This document shows, in pieces, positions 54,500-64,000 of a DNA stretch of 64,000 bases. The position numbers and the translations under genes were made by a program. This stretch comes from Blastobasis lacticolella (lineage: Eukaryota; Arthropoda; Insecta; Lepidoptera; Blastobasidae). Position 1 is the first letter of the stretch. Each line of letters starts with the position of its first letter. Location: the NCBI GenBank assembly GCA_905147135.1, contig LR990049.1, forward strand, positions 16,695,428 through 16,759,427, in the 5' to 3' direction. The notes under the pieces were generated by a model. That model worked only from the letters and a program-made list of their open reading frames with translations. It searched no databases and was not told where the DNA came from.

Positions 54500-55201
54500 G
54501 TACTGCTGATAAATAAACGCACTCGTAGCACAAACAATGGAACCACAACCATTAACCAATCAGAAAGCAAAAGTGTCAACAAAATATCAAAACGCCTGAA
54601 TAAAACCATCGCATCCGGAACTTTGGATGGCAAAAGTACTCAAGCTTCCCTACGTGGAGTTGTTGTTATCGCAGCTATTCGTGTCAACGAACGGCATTCC
54701 TCGCAAACACATTTCGCGAGTTTCGCACAGTTCGAATTTGGCGCGGAGAGCGAGTAGTGGTCGCGTACGCCAGTGCCTGAGCCGGACCGACCACGAATCG
54801 CGACCGCCCAAAGGCTCAAGCCCATAAACAAAAAAGTTGCCTTCTTCCGCTCCGCCCGTTCGTTGTGCGCAGGCGCAAAGCGGGTTAGTTAAGTGGCGGT
54901 TGTAGTTTTAATTTTGTTTTTTGTTTATTTCATGTAGTTTGTTAAGGATTCATACATTTGGACAAAGAAATAGTTACAGTGAGATTACAGTTCGTGCTGT
55001 GCGATAGTGCTGTCGTCTCCATATGGTATGTCGTTAGTGTTTTGTTTATTTTGTGTTATCAACGTGGTGTTTTTAGCTTGGACGCGAAATTATGAATTGT
55101 TTCTTTTGTTAAGGAGAAGCACGCCTGCACCGCCCACTGTATGATAGTACACTGTATTTACTATTACTACTACTACAAGTGATCAGTAGCGAGCTTGGAG
55201 A
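54500..55201 (+). promoter_or_regulatory. Putative promoter and 5' UTR of the eiger-like gene
   Basis: A CpG-rich block at 54640-54900 is unlike the AT-rich surroundings and precedes the ATG at 55202. Candidate initiator-like ACAGT motifs lie at about 54975-54990. No TATA box is clear. The start of transcription cannot be fixed from sequence. The 5' leader may itself be spliced. The frames at 54627-54831 are by-products of the base composition. Confidence 0.4.
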
Positions 55202-56048
55202 ATGGACGGCGAAAGAAAAATAAACATAGGGGAAGGGGCTCCCCTAAACGCGACAGGTGCGGCAAACATTTATCTCAATACCACATCAACAAAGACCAAA
55301 AAAAATCCCTGCACGGGGACAGTCATACGTGTAAATACAACAGGTGATTAGTAATTTAAATGCAATGCAGCATATGGTGTGCGTACAGTAGTGCGGCCGG
55401 CGAGCTTTACTAACGTGATGTTTTTTTTTTATAGAGAAACCGGCGCACGACGTCGGCGTGCATATAAATACGACCTTGTCGATAGCGTCTTCCAAGAAAA
55501 TAAGGCTTTTGTTCATGCTAAACTTTCTGCTGAGTTTAGTATGTATGATAATTAGTTGCTCAATAGCTTTCTACTACTGGAAGGAAATGGTCTACATGAG
55601 AAGACAATTAGACTCAATAAAAGAGCAGAACCCATTACCAAATACAAATGTTATACTGGAGGCTAGCCCCTTGATAGTTGATAAGAGGCCGTATGTAATA
55701 GCCCGTGAAGCCAGAATGGACACAGGCCCTGTCACTGTGTCCCAAAATGCCAAGAGGTATTACGTGGAGGATCTTGGACAAGATATTGTGCTCATAGACT
55801 CATCTAAAAAAAGTTTAGGCACTGAGAATTTAGTAGTTAACAGCCTGCCTATCCCAAAACGAGGTAATCATTTATTTAAACATAAATACTTTCAATTTGA
55901 CAACTAAATATTAAAAACTAAAGTACAACATAATTAGATGACTAAGTACTTGTTAATTTTACCTATTTATATGCCACATTTTTTATTTTAGAATTCCTGA
56001 CAGCACACTTCCATGGAGCTCTCAGCGAGGTCAAAAGTAAAGATGACA
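55202..56048 (+). CDS. Type II-like membrane protein, N-terminal exons; possible TNF-family ligand (eiger-like)
   Basis: Three coding exons: 55202-55343, 55435-55863 and 55992-56048. The ATG has a strong context (A at -3, G at +4). Intron 1 (91 bp) has donor CAG|GTGATT, a perfect TACTAAC branch point at 55408-55414, a T10 tract and an AG. Intron 2 (128 bp) has GAG|GTAATC and a TTTTATTTTAG acceptor; exon 3 ends ACA|GTAAGT. All junctions are phase 1 and join in frame, giving ~209 residues. Residues 1-69 are polar and cytoplasm-like, 71-96 (LLFMLNFLLSLVCMIISCSI) form one membrane segment without a signal peptide, and KEMVYMRRQLDSIKEQN may coil. A dibasic PKR precedes EFLTAHFHGALSEV, which resembles the first strand of a TNF-homology domain. 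Identity is inferred; later exons were not found. Retaining intron 2 would end the protein after a further 14 residues (stop 55905-55907). Confidence 0.6.
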
Positions 56049-56584
56049 GTAAGTTACTATATCTATCCATTCTCTTCTATTCATCTTTATTTAAGGCCAT
56101 TCATAAAAAGACTTGCTGTATTTTTTGTTAGATTTATTATACAGGCAGACAAACATCCTAAAAACAAGAAAATATTCAAATATTTTCAATTATAAGTAGG
56201 GAGAATATGTAGTAAGTATAAGTAATGGAGCATAGTGACTGTACCATGTACATTGTTGTATGCAACTATGTTTGAAACATAGTAAAGTAACTACATAGCT
56301 AGTGAATCAGGCATAGTTTAAGCAATTACAAGGTCATCGAGTAATTGATTGATTTATTAACAATTTATTGTACACAAGAAAATTATATAATGAATGAAGA
56401 ATTGATTATGGTTACGCCCACTGATAATTTAACTAGCTCCTTACCTATATTTAATTTCTGAAGAAGCAGGCAGATTTTAAAGTTACTTACCTACTACTAG
56501 AGAACTTACTTATTAATTGCCAAGAATAAGTACTAGAGAAATATTATAATAAAATAAATTTAACCACTACTTATTGTCCCTTCT
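56049..56584 (+). other. Probable long intron 3 of the membrane-protein gene, start
   Basis: Starts with the consensus donor GTAAGT. AT-rich, without coding signature. I searched the + strand to the end of the window for a continuing TNF-like exon by eye and found none. Confidence 0.4.
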
Positions 56585-56722
56585 GTTCACGATTAACTCA
56601 AAAACTACTGAACATATTTTCATGCGGTTTTCACCAATAGACAGAGTGGTTCATGAGGAAGGGCTAGTTGTATAATTTGTTAAGGTTACTGCCTGGACGA
56701 AGCCAGGGCGGGGTGCTAGCAA
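56585..56722 (+). mobile_element. Helitron-like 3' end, diverged copy
   Basis: 'acgattaactcaaaaactac', 'tcatgcggttttcaccaata', 'gaggaagggctagttgtata' and a GAAGCCAGGGCGGGGTGCTAG end parallel 42790-42958, finishing in CTAG. The two copies share order and spacing. Confidence 0.6.
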
Positions 56723-57154
56723 TAAAATAAAGTCAATAGTCAAAGTCAACTTCATTCGTAGAATATTGAATTTATTAAAGTTATAATTCTTTAGAGCAAG
56801 TATCACTCAAATTATTTACCCTTTGATACTATAATGATGGGTATGTGACCATAACCAATTCTTGTTAAACCAATTTATTTCATATGAGGCCTTAGGTTCA
56901 AACACTTAAAGTTGAAATTTGCGTAACGCTCTCCCACAGACTGTCAGCTACTGTGTGCCCATATGGTAATGTTTTGATTGGTGTGTAATATCCACTTACA
57001 GCAATTAAGCGCCAGACAATGTTAGATAATGTTTTATTTTTGTAATTGGAACATAATGGGTGTGTGTTTAAGCCTAAAGACGCTGTCGTGTTTCATTGTG
57101 CCTATAGGTTTGACGATGTCAATGAATTTCAGTGGTTATTAATTATTTTTTGTC
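56723..57154. other. Unassigned sequence
   Basis: Nothing recognisable. Confidence 0.3.
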
Positions 57155-57222
57155 AAGCAAACGAGCTTATGGCTTGCCTGATGGAAAGCAGTCACCGCAG
57201 CCTATGGACGACTAGTGATTAG
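57155..57222 (+). mobile_element. SINE-like fragment related to repeat-B
   Basis: 'caaacgagcttatggcttgc', 'ctgatggaaagcagtcaccg', 'cagcctatgga'. A longer relative is at 61843-61945. It resembles a common lepidopteran SINE core. Confidence 0.5.
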
Positions 57223-57284
57223 TTATAGGTACTGATGATATTAGTGTTTCGTTAATGGGATGATGACTGGCTGTACTTGTTATA

Positions 57285-57470
57285 TAACGCTAGTAGACCC
57301 GGTGCGACTTCGTTGGCGTAAACCTACTTTACCCCTACCTACCCTTTTTTTCTTGCTCATAAACGTTCCTCATGAATCACTATTGTGGGAACCGCATTAA
57401 AATCCGTTGCGTTGTTTAAAAAATCTAAGCGTACATAAATACATAAGGCCAGACGGCGGGAAGCGACTTT
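57285..57470 (-). mobile_element. Helitron-like end, minus orientation
   Basis: The complement gives 'gtacgcttagatttttt', 'gcggttcccacaatag' and a GTCGCACCGGGTCTACTAGC end. This mirrors the CTAG-ending family at 42958 and 56722 only in general form. Confidence 0.4.
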
Positions 57471-58280
57471 GGTTTATAGGATGTATAGATAACCGACAGA
57501 AAAACGTCGGGAAACCCCCTACGTACTCGAATATTTTGTAAACCACTGAACCGATTAATGAAACAAAAACCATATCGTTATAACGTGGCTTTCAAATAAA
57601 GAAAACTGCGTCGAAATCGGTCCATCCGTTCGGGAGCTACAATGCCATAGTCAGACACACACCTACACAGTGCCACAGATACACACGTAAAACTGAAGCA
57701 ACTCTTCTTTTTTTGTCAAGGGTTAAAATAGCGGTACCACGCGGTTTTCACGGATATCGTTAAATGCGAAACTGCTAGCATTGGTATATTAACAGAAAAG
57801 CATGGTCTCTCTTTTGAGTTAAATTTAAAAAAAATGTCGAGCTCGCTGCGCTTGCTCATTTTTTTGTCATTTGCACCATCTAAGTGCCATATTTTGGCAT
57901 TAATTTCGTGTTTGCTCATAAATTTAAAATTAAACTCCCGCCCCCCGTGATAACCTCGATTTTAAGAGCTATATGTATACAAAAAATTCCGAGCTCGCTA
58001 CGTTCGCTCATTGATAAATTGATAACCTTAACTATGTTTATCCCAGCTCTTTAAGTCAAAATTTTGAGAAATTTAGAGCTCGTTGCACCGCCCTATTATT
58101 GTAATCGTTGAAACCGCCCGCGCCGCGTATTAATCTGGGTTTTAAAAGCCAATAAGCTAAAAATTCGGAGGTCATTCATTAATTCATTGGTTTATGTTGC
58201 TTATCATGTTCACCCCAGCTGGATTGAGGCAGAATTCGAAAAAATTCGTGGTCGCTACGCTCGATCAGGTATCCCAGCAT
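57471..58280. repeat. Dispersed repeat with 'gagctcgctacgctcgctca' modules
   Basis: Modules of the form GAGCTCGCTnCGnTnGCTCA recur at about 57838, 57991, 58075 (partial) and 58247 (diverged), each preceded by 'aaaatttcgag'-like sequence. The upstream part ('tcgaaatcggtccatccgtt', 'cgggagctacaatgccatag') resembles a known type of moth repeat. Non-coding. Confidence 0.5.
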
Positions 58281-58712
58281 GTATGACAGCGGTGTATGAG
58301 GTTCACACATGTTGGTTGGTACAATCTTACGGTGACCTACATCTCGACTCGATGTCCTGTAATTAAAATCTTGCCTTTTTGGAAAAACTGACCATGACTA
58401 AAGGGCAAACCCATGTATTACCCCAATAGGTTGAGAAAATTATATGACACTTAAACGCAATCTGTTATTGGTGACGAAGAGGGTAATGCCCCAACTAGGT
58501 ACAAATAATGGAGCAGTAATGTTTTTATTTGACATTTACCGTAAATACGCACGTTTTGTAACCACAGCATACGACACACGCCACACTCTGCTATTTGGAT
58601 TCCGTATGGGTGGGAGCAACGGGTAAAGGAGCATGATCTGGTCATCTAGCTGTAATTTTTAACATTAAAAAAGTCATCAAAAATTACAAAAAATGAGCGA
58701 TGATGGCGCCAG
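58281..58712. other. Unassigned sequence
   Basis: Short opposite-strand open frames (58444-58645) without motif. Confidence 0.3.
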
Positions 58713-58905
58713 CACATCGTGGGGTGGGGATTAAGAGAGCTGAAGCTTTGGCAGTGGAGAGGTATTTGCCATTTTGCTGCCAGAACAACGTGTTATAGTG
58801 GTGGGCAACGCATTAGTGATACCTACTCCTCGTGTTGCCAACATCTAGGCAGCGCTGTCTAATTTTCATCGGGTGGCTTGCCAGTTTGTGTACTGTACGA
58901 CATAA
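58713..58905 (+). mobile_element. Repeat-B, diverged copy
   Basis: 'catcgtggggtggggattaa', 'ttgctgccagaacaacgtgt', 'ggtgggcaacgcattagtga', 'gacataaaaaatc'. Same order as 20460-20672, with more substitutions. Confidence 0.75.
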
Positions 58906-59052
58906 AAAATCGTGAATGTTTTCCGTCTATCAAACGTGTTCATGCTATTAACCGTACACAGCCCATACGAAGTCGTATGGGCGATTACTAAAAGATGCGA
59001 TCGCACGGCAACGTACGTAGCACCTACGTAACTGTCTCATCAAAAAAGTATG
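58906..59052. other. Unassigned sequence
   Basis: Nothing recognisable. Confidence 0.3.
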
Positions 59053-59839
59053 AGCTGCGGCAAATGACGCGGACGCACGCATGCGGCAAACAATTTAACG
59101 CTTTTGTCGCAGGTGGGCGGGGCACACGTGCGCCCGCAAAATTTTAGCGTATGTCTTAAAAATACTAGAAGTATTAAAGTTCGTAACTTCATATACTTAC
59201 GTATTTCATAACTTAGATCTTCGTCGAACAATTACGCAAAACGTTAGGTAGGTCACCTACTGCATATTCGTAGATAGGTCACGCAGAGATAGACAAGACC
59301 TATGTAGGTGTAATATGATCATCGTCAACATCCCCTAAGAGAGCACTGCTGGACTTAAGACTCCTCTATATTAGGATATAGGTTACTTTTATGAGATGTG
59401 GATTACTTAGCTTATGTACAATAGCTGTCTAACCTGTCTAGGTTAACCCTGGTTATATAAGATGATTAACGAAAGAAGGCAGCTCCATACAAACTTAATT
59501 TGATAATAATTATTAACCGACCAAACCAATGTAATTTTGTAGACGCGATTTAGAAACCATTATGTTTATTGTGATTTATCAAATTTTCGTTAAAATTTAT
59601 CGTTTCATAGCTAAATGGGCTTTAAGATTTGTATTGAAATATTAAATTCCGTGTAACTTAACGATATATTATAACGAAACCTGACAAATCGCAGACATAG
59701 ATCTAAGTGATGAGTTACGAACTTTTACTTACAGTATTTTAAACAATACGCTAAAATTTTACAGGCACACGTGTGCCCTCCCAGCTGTGGCAAGGCGTAA
59801 AATTGTTTGCCGCACGCGTCCGCGTCATTTGCCGCTGCT
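59053..59839. mobile_element. Inverted-repeat element, ~790 bp, ~150-bp arms
   Basis: Arms 59053-59222 and 59698-59839 are inverted. The ends AGCTGCGGCAAATGACGCGG and the complement of AGCAGCGGCAAATGACGCGG continue through 'cggcaaacaattt', 'gcacacgtg' and 'aaaattttagcgta'. The interior is AT-rich without ORF. The target duplication is not clear. Confidence 0.75.
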
Positions 59840-60324
59840 TATTGTTTTTTGAATAAGATAGATACATAGGTGTTGGAGCCCGCCTTCCTTCGTTAATCCA
59901 CCTATACGGAACCTGTCGTCGGGCAAGTCCCACTCCCACTTACCTATTCCAATTTGCGGTTTCTGTTGTACGTAATACTCGATTATAATTTTATTAACTT
60001 TTCCTCTAGGTTATATGTGTTTTGTAACTTGTACGCTGCGAATGCAGACATTTGATTTCATATTCATTTAGGTACTTTAAAAAAGTATAAAGTACTATTT
60101 GCTTGATTAACTATAGATTCGCGCGTCTTGATACATACACAAAATTATAAATAGTCAACTTATTTTTAAAGAACAGGTTCTAAAAATGCTTTCAATCACT
60201 ATTGAAAGTTACATTAAGAAACGGTATTCAAAGAAATCGATCCAGCTTGAGAGCTACAATACTACAGACATATACAGATGCATAGGTAGTCAAAGTTCCT
60301 CGTTTTGAGTAGTGAGTTAAAAAT
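59840..60324. other. Unassigned sequence
   Basis: Nothing recognisable. Confidence 0.3.
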
Positions 60325-60425
60325 GCCCCATCCATCTCAGGGACCCAAGCCAACCTCACCAGCACACGGTTTCCCTGCTGACAGAAGGACGAGACTCTTG
60401 GCCGCCAGCCTTTTCCTTAACGGGT
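60325..60425. repeat. Repeat-E copy
   Basis: 'cccatccatctcagggaccc', 'aagccaacctcaccag', 'ccctgctgacagaaggacga'. Parallel to 27635-27790 and 63815-63925. Confidence 0.5.
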
Positions 60426-61258
60426 TGAATGTACATCATTCAACGAATTAGTAGACCCCCTACCTTATGATAATCCATATGACAATATGGAGTAAGGTGT
60501 CAGCTAGTTAGTTGTATGACTGTACCACATATTTTAAATTAATTATTCTGGTGGGAAACCGATTTCAGTAAACGTGAAAGCGCTTTCCTAGGTGGACCCT
60601 GGTTGCATATTTACCTCGAGGCGCTAAGATGGGAGTTGCTAGGAAATGCCATATTTCATCCTACAAATTCTGTGCGAAAGGAGCACTCTTGTTTATCATG
60701 TTGTGGTTTAACTGAGTTTACATACCGTGTAGGTGTGGGTTATTATCATCAGTAGTATTACACGAGCTGAGTTGTATTTTGTACTCCATTTATTCGCGAT
60801 AATTTCCGGAATAGCCATATCTGCGTATTTTGAGCGATATCTGTAGCCAGGGCATGCGCCACACATGTTAGTTGATTCGCAACTTTCAAGGCAACCGGGA
60901 CCTTCATGATACACAATTTATTTATAGTTTTAAATGCTAAACGGGTGTGAAAAAATTTGGTCCCGTGGCTACAATTTGTATTTATTTTGATGACCTTTCA
61001 TGGCCGCTTGCAATGTTAAATTTTTTGGCTGTCTAATTATCTATTCCAAAAGTAAGTTTGTACTTATTAAAAAAATTAGGTTGTCTGTTTTGTTTCGTCA
61101 ATCGGAGCAAAAAAAAACATGGACACCATTGGTCATCAGAATTGCCCGACAATCATCCTCCACGTTGCCGCGTTGGCTGGAATCGTGCATAGTGAGAAAA
61201 AACACACAGGTTCACAATTTATAGTATAAATTGTATCCTATTTGTTTTATGTCAATCT
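60426..61258. other. Unassigned, with a weak coding-like patch on the minus strand
   Basis: At 60915-60715 (minus) two overlapping frames read KVANQLTCVAHALATDIAQN and RYRSKYADMAIPEIIANKW. The CVAHAL piece faintly recalls hAT-type transposase sequence. The patch is short and frames conflict, so no gene is called. Confidence 0.25.
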
Positions 61259-61495
61259 GATCATCTTGGCATTAATGTCCCGATTGTGATCTCGCGCGCA
61301 AGAGCCCGGGGTCCGCCTTGACCATAATCCAGGATTTGGTAGATCAGGTAATTACAGCGGCACGATTGTCATCTGACCTTCGTTACCCTGTTGACAGGGT
61401 AACCTGACCAGATTGGATCATAGTTACACATTCAGTTGTCTGAATGTGCAGGTTTCATCACGATGCTTTTCCCTCGCCGTAAGTGCATCGGTTAC
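61259..61495 (-). mobile_element. SINE-A, 5'-truncated copy
   Basis: Body and tail are present ('atcttggcattaatgtcccg' to 'cgtaagtgcatcggtta'); the tRNA-like head is missing. Confidence 0.85.
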
Positions 61496-61842
61496 GTCAC
61501 GTCAAGTGTCACGATAATAAAGAAGCATCAATTGAAATTAAAATCTTACTAAATAATCTGACTATGACAATGATATCTATTTGATAGCAATTTCTAAGTG
61601 CGACATAAATTATCATCATATCATAATAATATGCTGTCATCAATATATATAAACAATACTTATCATGTAAACAATATAGGCAATTGTATGATAACGATTT
61701 CCTATTAGACTGTGCGGGCGTCGTATCGAACACAAGAAAAATTCCACTTTGTAGTGATAGTAGACGCTTAAGAAATCTACAAAACGTTGGTCTGCCCGTG
61801 TACACACTGGCACAATTTTTTTTTAATACCACTATGATGGCA
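61496..61842. other. Unassigned AT-rich sequence
   Basis: A + strand frame at 61684-61842 (CAGVVSNTRKIPLCSDS) has no recognised family. Confidence 0.3.
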
Positions 61843-61945
61843 AACAAGTTTACGGCCTGCCTGATAGTAAACAGTCACCGCAGCCTATGGACGTTTGCAA
61901 TACCAGGGGCATCACCCACGCGTTGCCGACCCCGTAAAAACCTTT
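61843..61945 (+). mobile_element. SINE-like fragment related to repeat-B
   Basis: 'atggcaaacaagtttacggc', 'cagtcaccgcagcctatgga', 'gcaataccaggggcatcac' and 'ccacgcgttgccgacc'. Longer version of 57155-57222. Confidence 0.6.
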
Positions 61946-62477
61946 TTAGCCCTTTCTTGAAGAACTCCATTTAAACCTCTCCAGGTAGTGACCCAAACTT
62001 GACTTTTCGTAGCGATAATACTTACATATCCTCTTGGCAGATTCGCTTTTTAGCCATATTATAGTCACAAAAAGCTAGGGCTGCCAAACGTCCCGGTACA
62101 CCGGGATATGTCTCGATTTGAAGCTGTTAGCAAGTCAGTTTTCCCGCAATGAAGGCTGAGTGCTTGTGATCGAGGCGAGAACTGCGAACGACACTGTTTC
62201 AATGTCACAAAAATGTATGCTTAATATCCATTTGAAAACGCGTTTTGGGTTTACAAATGTGTTTTGTCTCGAATCAATGCAGGATGCTCCGTGGAAATTA
62301 TACGTAGGCGTATCGATCCATAAGGCTCGTCAATAGCGGGGAATCCCGCACTTTTCTAAAATTGACTTACCTATGAAGATTATTTCGATTTACTTATCTT
62401 CTTGAATTTTTATCACTTGTTTGTTTAATACGAGACACGTTTTCTGCTCATGCGCAGTTTATGACCTGAGTGGAATT
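61946..62477. other. Unassigned sequence
   Basis: Nothing recognisable. Confidence 0.3.
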
Positions 62478-62628
62478 GAAATTATGTATTTTAATTTCTG
62501 TTACGGGCCTTGGTGTCTTAATAATGTAAGTAGTTATCAGTTATCGAACACCCATAACACAAGCATTGCTTACTTTGGGGCTAGATGGCGCTGTGTGAAT
62601 TTGTCCTAGTATATTTATTTTATTTATG
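62478..62628 (+). mobile_element. SINE-D, body and tail only
   Basis: Matches 43540-43708: 'tttctgttacgggccttggt', 'acccataacacaagcattgc', 'ttactttggggctagatggc', and a (TATTT)n tail. The tRNA-like head is missing. Confidence 0.8.
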
Positions 62629-62702
62629 AGAGACAGACTGGCAGACGGTTAGACGGACGCCGGTACCTAATAGGGTCCCCATTGATGACAATTAAATCGA
62701 CC

Positions 62703-62935
62703 GGTGTGGTGTCCGGCAGAGTAGAATAGCACCAACCTCTTACACTCGTGGGTGTCGTACAAGGCGACTAATGTTTTCGAGGCACAAGATCTAGTCTCCG
62801 TGGGCTGGAAAATGGGCAGCAGCGTTTTCCATTGTTATATTTATAAGACTGCGATCTCCAACCCGAATGGAAAGCGTGGAGATTATGACAATAATCTTCC
62901 CTTGCGTGTAAGAGAAACCGGTTCCAAGTAGTTAG
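62703..62935 (+). mobile_element. Repeat-C, nearly full copy
   Basis: Starts 'gtgtggtgtccggcagagta' and runs through 'ggctggaaaatgggcagcag' to 'gcgtggagattatgacaata'. The 3' terminal part is lost. Confidence 0.78.
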
Positions 62936-62989
62936 GTATCACAATCAATACTATAATAATTTGTCGGTGCGCCCATTAAGATACGCACA

Positions 62990-63137
62990 GACGACTCTAA
63001 TCTCGGAGACTCGTCGCCGCTGAGTATCTCACATACCAGAGTTTACCAGTATCGCAATGTGCGAGACTCCATCTAAATGAAGGTATGTGAGATACTCCGA
63101 CTGCGAGTAGTAATGCGACTATTCTCCGGGACTAGAG
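62990..63137. mobile_element. Palindromic MITE-like hairpin
   Basis: Arms 62990-63038 and 63080-63137 pair imperfectly; the inner 15 bp GAGTATCTCACATACC and its complement are perfect. It ends about 9 bp before MITE-F copy 2. Confidence 0.65.
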
Positions 63138-63145
63138 TGTGCTAC

Positions 63146-63343
63146 GATCTATCCAAACTGACTTGTCTTATTTGTTTATAGAAATTATATATTTAAATTG
63201 ATAATTAGCAGCAGTATTCGTTGAAATTCACGTTATATGTATTTCTTATATATGTAGTGTGATTGATAGGAATGGATGAATGAAATGAAGACGTGATTTT
63301 GGGTATGGTTTGTTCACCAAATAAGACAAGTCAGTCTATTGTA
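63146..63343. mobile_element. MITE-F, copy 2
   Basis: Terminal inverted repeats ATCTATCCAAACTGACTTGT and complement. The interior matches copy 1 (37743-37957) in reverse orientation ('cgttgaaattcacgtt', 'gtgattttgggtatggtttg'). Confidence 0.78.
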
Positions 63344-63814
63344 ATGGGATCACGGCCTTTGAGTTTAGTCAGAGAATATATATACTAACGTAAGTATAGT
63401 GTAGTATAACGTAAGTATGATGAAGCTCATAACAGACCCAAAATGTTTGTCGGATAGTACTATTATGCATTTACATTAAGATATTAATACCTAGTAGTTT
63501 TTATCTTGTGATGATTTGCCATAGTTTTAGAACTTTTAGAAGTTCCCGCTACCCATGGATACAAGCTCTTTGGTATAAAGTTCAAAACTGAAAATTTTAG
63601 ACTGTATAACAGACTTATCATGTTAGTTTTGTATTAATTTATTTAACGTAATATTAATGAACTGTAAGGAAAATAAACACATTTAAGGAAGCAACTCATT
63701 TAACATGTCATACTCAGATTAAGTCAAACGTAACTGGTTTAAACCTGGGAAAAGTCCATTATTCCACTTAAGTCAGCTCTTATAATTAGAAACGTATAAT
63801 ATTTTGGGATTGTG
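63344..63814. other. Unassigned sequence
   Basis: Nothing recognisable. Confidence 0.3.
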
Positions 63815-63925
63815 TGGCCTTACCACCGTCATCTGTGCCCAGGCCTACCTCACCTGCTCGTGGTTGCACTGTTGGCAGACGAAGCTCTGGCGAATCGGCT
63901 TTTCCCGGATTGTGCGGATCAGAAA
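63815..63925. repeat. Repeat-E copy
   Basis: 'gcccaggcctacctcacctg', 'cactgttggcagacgaagct', 'cgaatcggcttttcccggat'. Third copy of the family. Confidence 0.55.
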
Positions 63926-64000
63926 AACGAACCCTCGTGGAAACCTAGGTTGATTATGATGTATTCAGGAAATTTTAAATAGTAATTTTTGTATTGTTCC

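Noticed and set aside
54627..54831. Small proteins in the CpG-rich block
   Set aside because: Both strands are open only because of base composition; the block fits a promoter/5' UTR before the ATG at 55202.
60715..60915. An exon of a hAT-like or host gene on the minus strand
   Set aside because: Only a CVAHAL-like hexamer is suggestive; two frames compete and no neighbouring exon was found.
61684..61842. A later exon of the membrane-protein gene
   Set aside because: An AG precedes a Cys-containing frame, but it shows no TNF-domain pattern and runs straight into a SINE.

Overview
The window looks like intergenic or intronic DNA of a moth or butterfly (Lepidoptera). It is AT-rich, has no operon-like gene packing, and is filled with dispersed repeats of kinds common in lepidopteran genomes: tRNA-headed SINEs, RTE/Jockey/CR1-type LINE fragments, a DUF4817-type Tc1/mariner element, hAT and TIR-type non-autonomous elements, a Penelope-like element and Helitron-like ends. 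The order is inferred from the repeat types; no marker gene fixes the species.

Only one host gene is convincing: a spliced gene start at about 54.6-56.05 kb on the + strand. Three coding exons with consensus splice sites encode the N-terminal ~209 residues of a single-pass (type II-like) membrane protein. The last residues seen (TAHFHG) resemble the first strand of a TNF-homology domain, so it may be an eiger-like TNF ligand. The rest of the gene is not recognisable in the window.

Layout. 0-7.4 kb: SINE and LINE scraps, a three-copy inverted/tandem repeat, a decayed LINE with endonuclease and RT pieces (5.2-6.3 kb), and a ~1 kb fold-back element holding a MITE. 7.6-11 kb: a nearly complete but dead CR1/Jockey-type LINE. 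11-16.5 kb: degenerate GGTAG arrays, a Jockey-type RT fragment and a Jockey-type gag ORF1 interrupted by another LINE tail. 16.5-19.35 kb: a DUF4817/DDE mariner element with about 640-bp terminal inverted repeats, killed by two in-frame stops. 19.37-20.74 kb: a hAT-like element with an exact 8-bp target duplication. 21.65-23.81 kb: a 2.15-kb element with ~430-bp inverted arms and coding-like internal segments.

24-37 kb: repeated SINE-A copies, one split by an RTE LINE with a clean 10-bp target duplication; a ~130-bp tandem repeat; a TIR element split by a LINE tail; a 29-bp-period array carrying a SINE. 37-40 kb: MITEs and a Penelope-like element (GIY-YIG endonuclease between inverted 151-bp repeats), itself inside a larger inverted-repeat element. 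40-54 kb: SINEs, LINE tails and long unassigned stretches. 56-64 kb: downstream of the gene start, again SINEs, Helitron-like ends and MITEs.

The non-host ORFs belong to mobile elements and almost all are broken. The interest of the window is the nested insertion history, which can be read from target-site duplications, and several inverted-repeat elements that I cannot assign to a family.
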